From assembly GCA_025362815.1 (NCBI GenBank), contig JANYFG010000125.1, positions 1 through 36,138 on the forward strand: DNA of 36,138 nt, read 5' to 3'. Below the pieces are notes generated by a model. It was not told where the DNA came from, made no database searches, and saw only the letters and a program-made list of their open reading frames with translations. The stretch comes from Rhodospirillales bacterium. Lineage in GTDB: Bacteria > Pseudomonadota > Alphaproteobacteria > Acetobacterales > Acetobacteraceae. A program made the position numbers and the translations under genes. How positions within the stretch are numbered: position 1 is the stretch's first letter; every line of letters starts with the position of its first letter. Of this stretch, positions 33,968 through 36,138 are shown piece after piece.

Positions 33968-35232
33968 GTGTGGAGCCGGTCGATCATCGGCTGGGTGATC
34001 AGGCAAACGCCGCTTGCGGTGCGCCGGAAGCGGCGGCCATCCAGATCCGGATCTTCGCCGACGACGAGCCCCGCCGGAATACGCACGCCGCGATCCACCA
34101 CCACCTGGCGCAACCTGGCGCCGCGCGCGACATCCACATAGGGCAGCAACACGGCATTTTCGACATGCGCATACGAATGCAGATGGCAGTTGGTGGACAG
34201 CAGAGACCGCCGCACCGACGCGCCGGAGACGATGCAGCCGCCCGCGACCAGCGAACTGGTGGCGCCGCCGCGTTGCCCGTCCAGATCGTGCACGAACTTC
34301 GCGGGCGCCGTCATCTCGCCGTAGGTCCAGATCGGCCAGTTCTGATCATAGAGATCGAGCGCCGGCACCACATCCGTGAGGTCGATATTGGAGGAATAAT
34401 AGGCGTCGAGCGTGCCGACATCGCGCCAGTACGCCGCACTTTCCGATGCCGAACGAACGCAGGACCGGGTGAACGGATGCGCCATGGCACGGCCTTGGGC
34501 CACCAGCCTGGGGATGATGTCCTTGCCGAAATCATGCGACGATGTCGGGTCCGCCGCGTCCGCGCGCAACAACTCGAACATGAACCTCGTTTCGAACACG
34601 TAGATGCCCATGCTGGCGAGCGCCGTGTCCGGGCGGTCCGGCATGCTGGGCGGGTTCGCGGGCTTTTCGAGAAAGTCGATGACGCGGCCAGACGCATCGA
34701 CATGCATGACGCCGAAGCCGGATGCCTCGGCAATGGGCACTTCCACGCAGGCGATGGTGACATCCGCACCCTCGCTCACATGTTGTTGCAGCATCTGCTC
34801 GTAGTCCATCTTGTAGATATGATCGCCCGCGAGAAGCACGATATACTTCGGGTCGTAGCTCTCGATGATGTCGATATTCTGATAGACCGCGTCGGCCGTG
34901 CCCAGATACCACTGGTCTTCAGACACACGCTGGCTCGCCGGTAGAATGTCGAAGCTTTCATTGCGCTCCGGCCGAAAGAAGTTCCAGCCGCGCTGAAGAT
35001 GGCGGATCAGGCTATGCGCCTTGTACTGCGTCGCCACCGCCATGCGCCGAATGCCGGAATTCAACGCGTTGGACAGCGCGAAATCGATGATGCGCAGCTT
35101 GCCGCCGAAATAGACGGCCGGTTTGGCGCGAATATCCGTCAATTCCATCAGTCGCGTGCCGCGGCCACCGGCCAGCACGTAGGCCATAGCTTGACGTGCC
35201 AACGGGCCGGAGCTTGGGGGGGCCGAGAGCAT
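33964..35232 (-). CDS. glgC: Glucose-1-phosphate adenylyltransferase (GlgC)
   Basis: A 422-residue ADP-glucose pyrophosphorylase, the regulated first step of glycogen synthesis. Visible motifs are the activator/PPi loop [15 protein letters not shown] near residues 18-32, [19 protein letters not shown], the catalytic [10 protein letters not shown] near 140, [14 protein letters not shown] and [12 protein letters not shown], followed by a C-terminal left-handed beta-helix (hexapeptide-like) domain. The start at 35232 is preceded by AGGAAATAAAAGC; an upstream frame to 35298 would give an untypical extension. The 92-base gap to glgB is short, and glgB, glgC, glgA and glgX-malQ are likely one transcript. 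Confidence 0.95.
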   Translation of the reverse strand: MLSAPPSSGPLARQAMAYVLAGGRGTRLMELTDIRAKPAVYFGGKLRIIDFALSNALNSGIRRMAVATQYKAHSLIRHLQRGWNFFRPERNESFDILPASQRVSEDQWYLGTADAVYQNIDIIESYDPKYIVLLAGDHIYKMDYEQMLQQHVSEGADVTIACVEVPIAEASGFGVMHVDASGRVIDFLEKPANPPSMPDRPDTALASMGIYVFETRFMFELLRADAADPTSSHDFGKDIIPRLVAQGRAMAHPFTRSCVRSASESAAYWRDVGTLDAYYSSNIDLTDVVPALDLYDQNWPIWTYGEMTAPAKFVHDLDGQRGGATSSLVAGGCIVSGASVRRSLLSTNCHLHSYAHVENAVLLPYVDVARGARLRQVVVDRGVRIPAGLVVGEDPDLDGRRFRRTASGVCLITQPMIDRLHT

Positions 35233-35324
35233 GCTTTTATTTCCTATATCCCGTGGCCCGTGTGGTCTTCTCGCCATCAGACAAGCACGATCGTTCACGC
35301 CATGTCACGCTGGGTTCAGGAGAG

Positions 35325-36138
35325 CTACGCGATCGCGATGCGCGGTTCAAACCGGAAATACAGCGTCGCCAAAGGCGGCAAGACGATCGTGGCAGAGGCG
35401 GGCAAGCCAGCCATCGGCGATGGGTGCGCCTCGATCCCGCCACCATTGCCCATGTTGGCGCCGCCATAGGCCCCGGCGTCGGTGTTCAAAATCTCACGCC
35501 AGAACCCCAATTCCGGCAGCCCGATGCGGTAGCCCTCACGCGGAACAGGCGTGAAATTTGTGATCATGGCGATGGCAGGATCGTCCGCCCCGCCCATGCG
35601 CAGCCATCCGATCACCGACTGGTCCCGATCGTCAGAAACGATCCAGCGGAAGCCCTCCTCCTCGCAGTCGCGCGCATGCAACGCGCCCTCGCTGCGGTGC
35701 AGGCGGTTGAGATCGCGTATACAATCTTGCAAACCGCGGTGGCGCCCCTCGGGATCGTGGTCGAGCAGATGCCAATCCAGGCTCTGATCGAAATTCCACT
35801 CTTTCTGCTGGCCGAACTCCTGGCCCATGAACAACAGCTTCTTGCCGGGATGCGCCCACATGAAGGCGTAATACGCCCGCAACGTCGCGAATTTCTGCCA
35901 GTCGTCACCGGGGATGCGGGTGTAGAGCGAGCCTTTGCCGTGCACGACCTCATCGTGGGAGATCGGCAAGATGAAATTCTCCGAGAAGGCATAAACCATC
36001 CCGAAGGTCAGCTTGTCGTGCTGCCAGCGACGATACAGCGGATCGGTCGATAGATAGGTCAGGGTGTCGTTCATCCACCCCATGTTCCATTTGAACCCGA
36101 AGCCGAGCCCGCCCGCATCGACCGGGGCCGAGACACCC
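35325..36138 (-). CDS. glgB: 1,4-alpha-glucan branching enzyme (GlgB), C-terminal part
   Basis: The last 270 codons of GlgB (full length about 720-750) run into the right window edge; the 5' end is outside. The visible part begins in the conserved stretch [19 protein letters not shown] and includes [14 protein letters not shown] (transition-state Asp region), [14 protein letters not shown] and the C-terminal domain ending [10 protein letters not shown]. The GH13 nucleophile and acid/base residues lie upstream, outside the window. The enzyme adds alpha-1,6 branches to growing glycogen. It is first in the glycogen operon as far as can be seen. A long ATG-initiated frame from 36083 is not the true start. 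Confidence 0.95.
   Translation of the reverse strand, partial: GVSAPVDAGGLGFGFKWNMGWMNDTLTYLSTDPLYRRWQHDKLTFGMVYAFSENFILPISHDEVVHGKGSLYTRIPGDDWQKFATLRAYYAFMWAHPGKKLLFMGQEFGQQKEWNFDQSLDWHLLDHDPEGRHRGLQDCIRDLNRLHRSEGALHARDCEEEGFRWIVSDDRDQSVIGWLRMGGADDPAIAMITNFTPVPREGYRIGLPELGFWREILNTDAGAYGGANMGNGGGIEAHPSPMAGLPASATIVLPPLATLYFRFEPRIAIA

Overview
The window is a GC-rich (about two thirds G+C by eye), gene-dense stretch of a proteobacterial chromosome. An alphaproteobacterium, most plausibly Acetobacteraceae or another member of Rhodospirillales, is suggested by a DUF3126 protein, an NdvA/ChvA-type glucan exporter, the glgBCA-glgX order, and AT-rich dispersed hairpin repeats in an otherwise GC-rich genome. 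This placement is inference; there is no rRNA or other marker gene here. I saw no tRNA, rRNA, transposase, CRISPR array or phage gene. Almost all genes are compact and arranged in operons with 4-base start/stop overlaps.

Positions 1-5138 (minus strand) hold one tight operon for hydantoin/ureide-type nitrogen compounds. In transcription order it encodes a small secreted protein, an Asp/Glu/hydantoin-racemase-like protein, a dihydropyrimidinase/hydantoinase, an AtzG-like (DUF4089) subunit, an AtzE-family amidase, an AtzH/HpxZ-like (DUF3225) protein and, joined by a GTGA overlap, a 2-dehydro-3-deoxygalactonokinase cut by the window edge. Positions 5199-8243 (plus) hold a DedA/YqaA membrane protein, an MHS-family MFS transporter with an unusual extra loop, and a small secreted Ala/Thr/Pro/Val-rich protein.

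Positions 8454-11915 encode a 1153-residue multi-domain iron-sulfur flavoprotein: a GltD/PreT-like NAD(P)H oxidoreductase fused to a PyrK-like ferredoxin-reductase module. A CBS-domain protein converges on it. Positions 12680-16056 (minus) are an SDR - pyridoxal kinase - glucan ABC exporter operon, followed by an old-yellow-enzyme oxidoreductase (plus), a family 9 glycosyltransferase (minus) and a divergent asparagine synthase (plus).

Positions 20120-23077 (minus) form a four-gene operon: DUF3126 protein, DUF4952 secreted protein, SPFH/band-7 protein and an NAD-kinase-like protein with a degenerate active-site motif and a C-terminal membrane anchor. This is the least explained gene set in the window. 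Next come a class II aldolase (plus), a flavin reductase and a TPR protein (minus), and a crotonase-fold protein lacking both usual catalytic glutamates (plus). A second AtzH-like + amidase pair (26443-28279, minus) follows. The right end (28380-36138, minus) is a glycogen operon, glgB-glgC-glgA-glgX/malQ, in which the debranching enzyme and 4-alpha-glucanotransferase are one 1376-residue polypeptide.

Two families of dispersed non-coding repeats link the regions. One is a T-flanked hairpin element (four copies; the two copies between convergent genes are symmetric and look like bidirectional terminators). The other consists of alternating palindromes (two loci). Both families supply stop codons to neighbouring genes.
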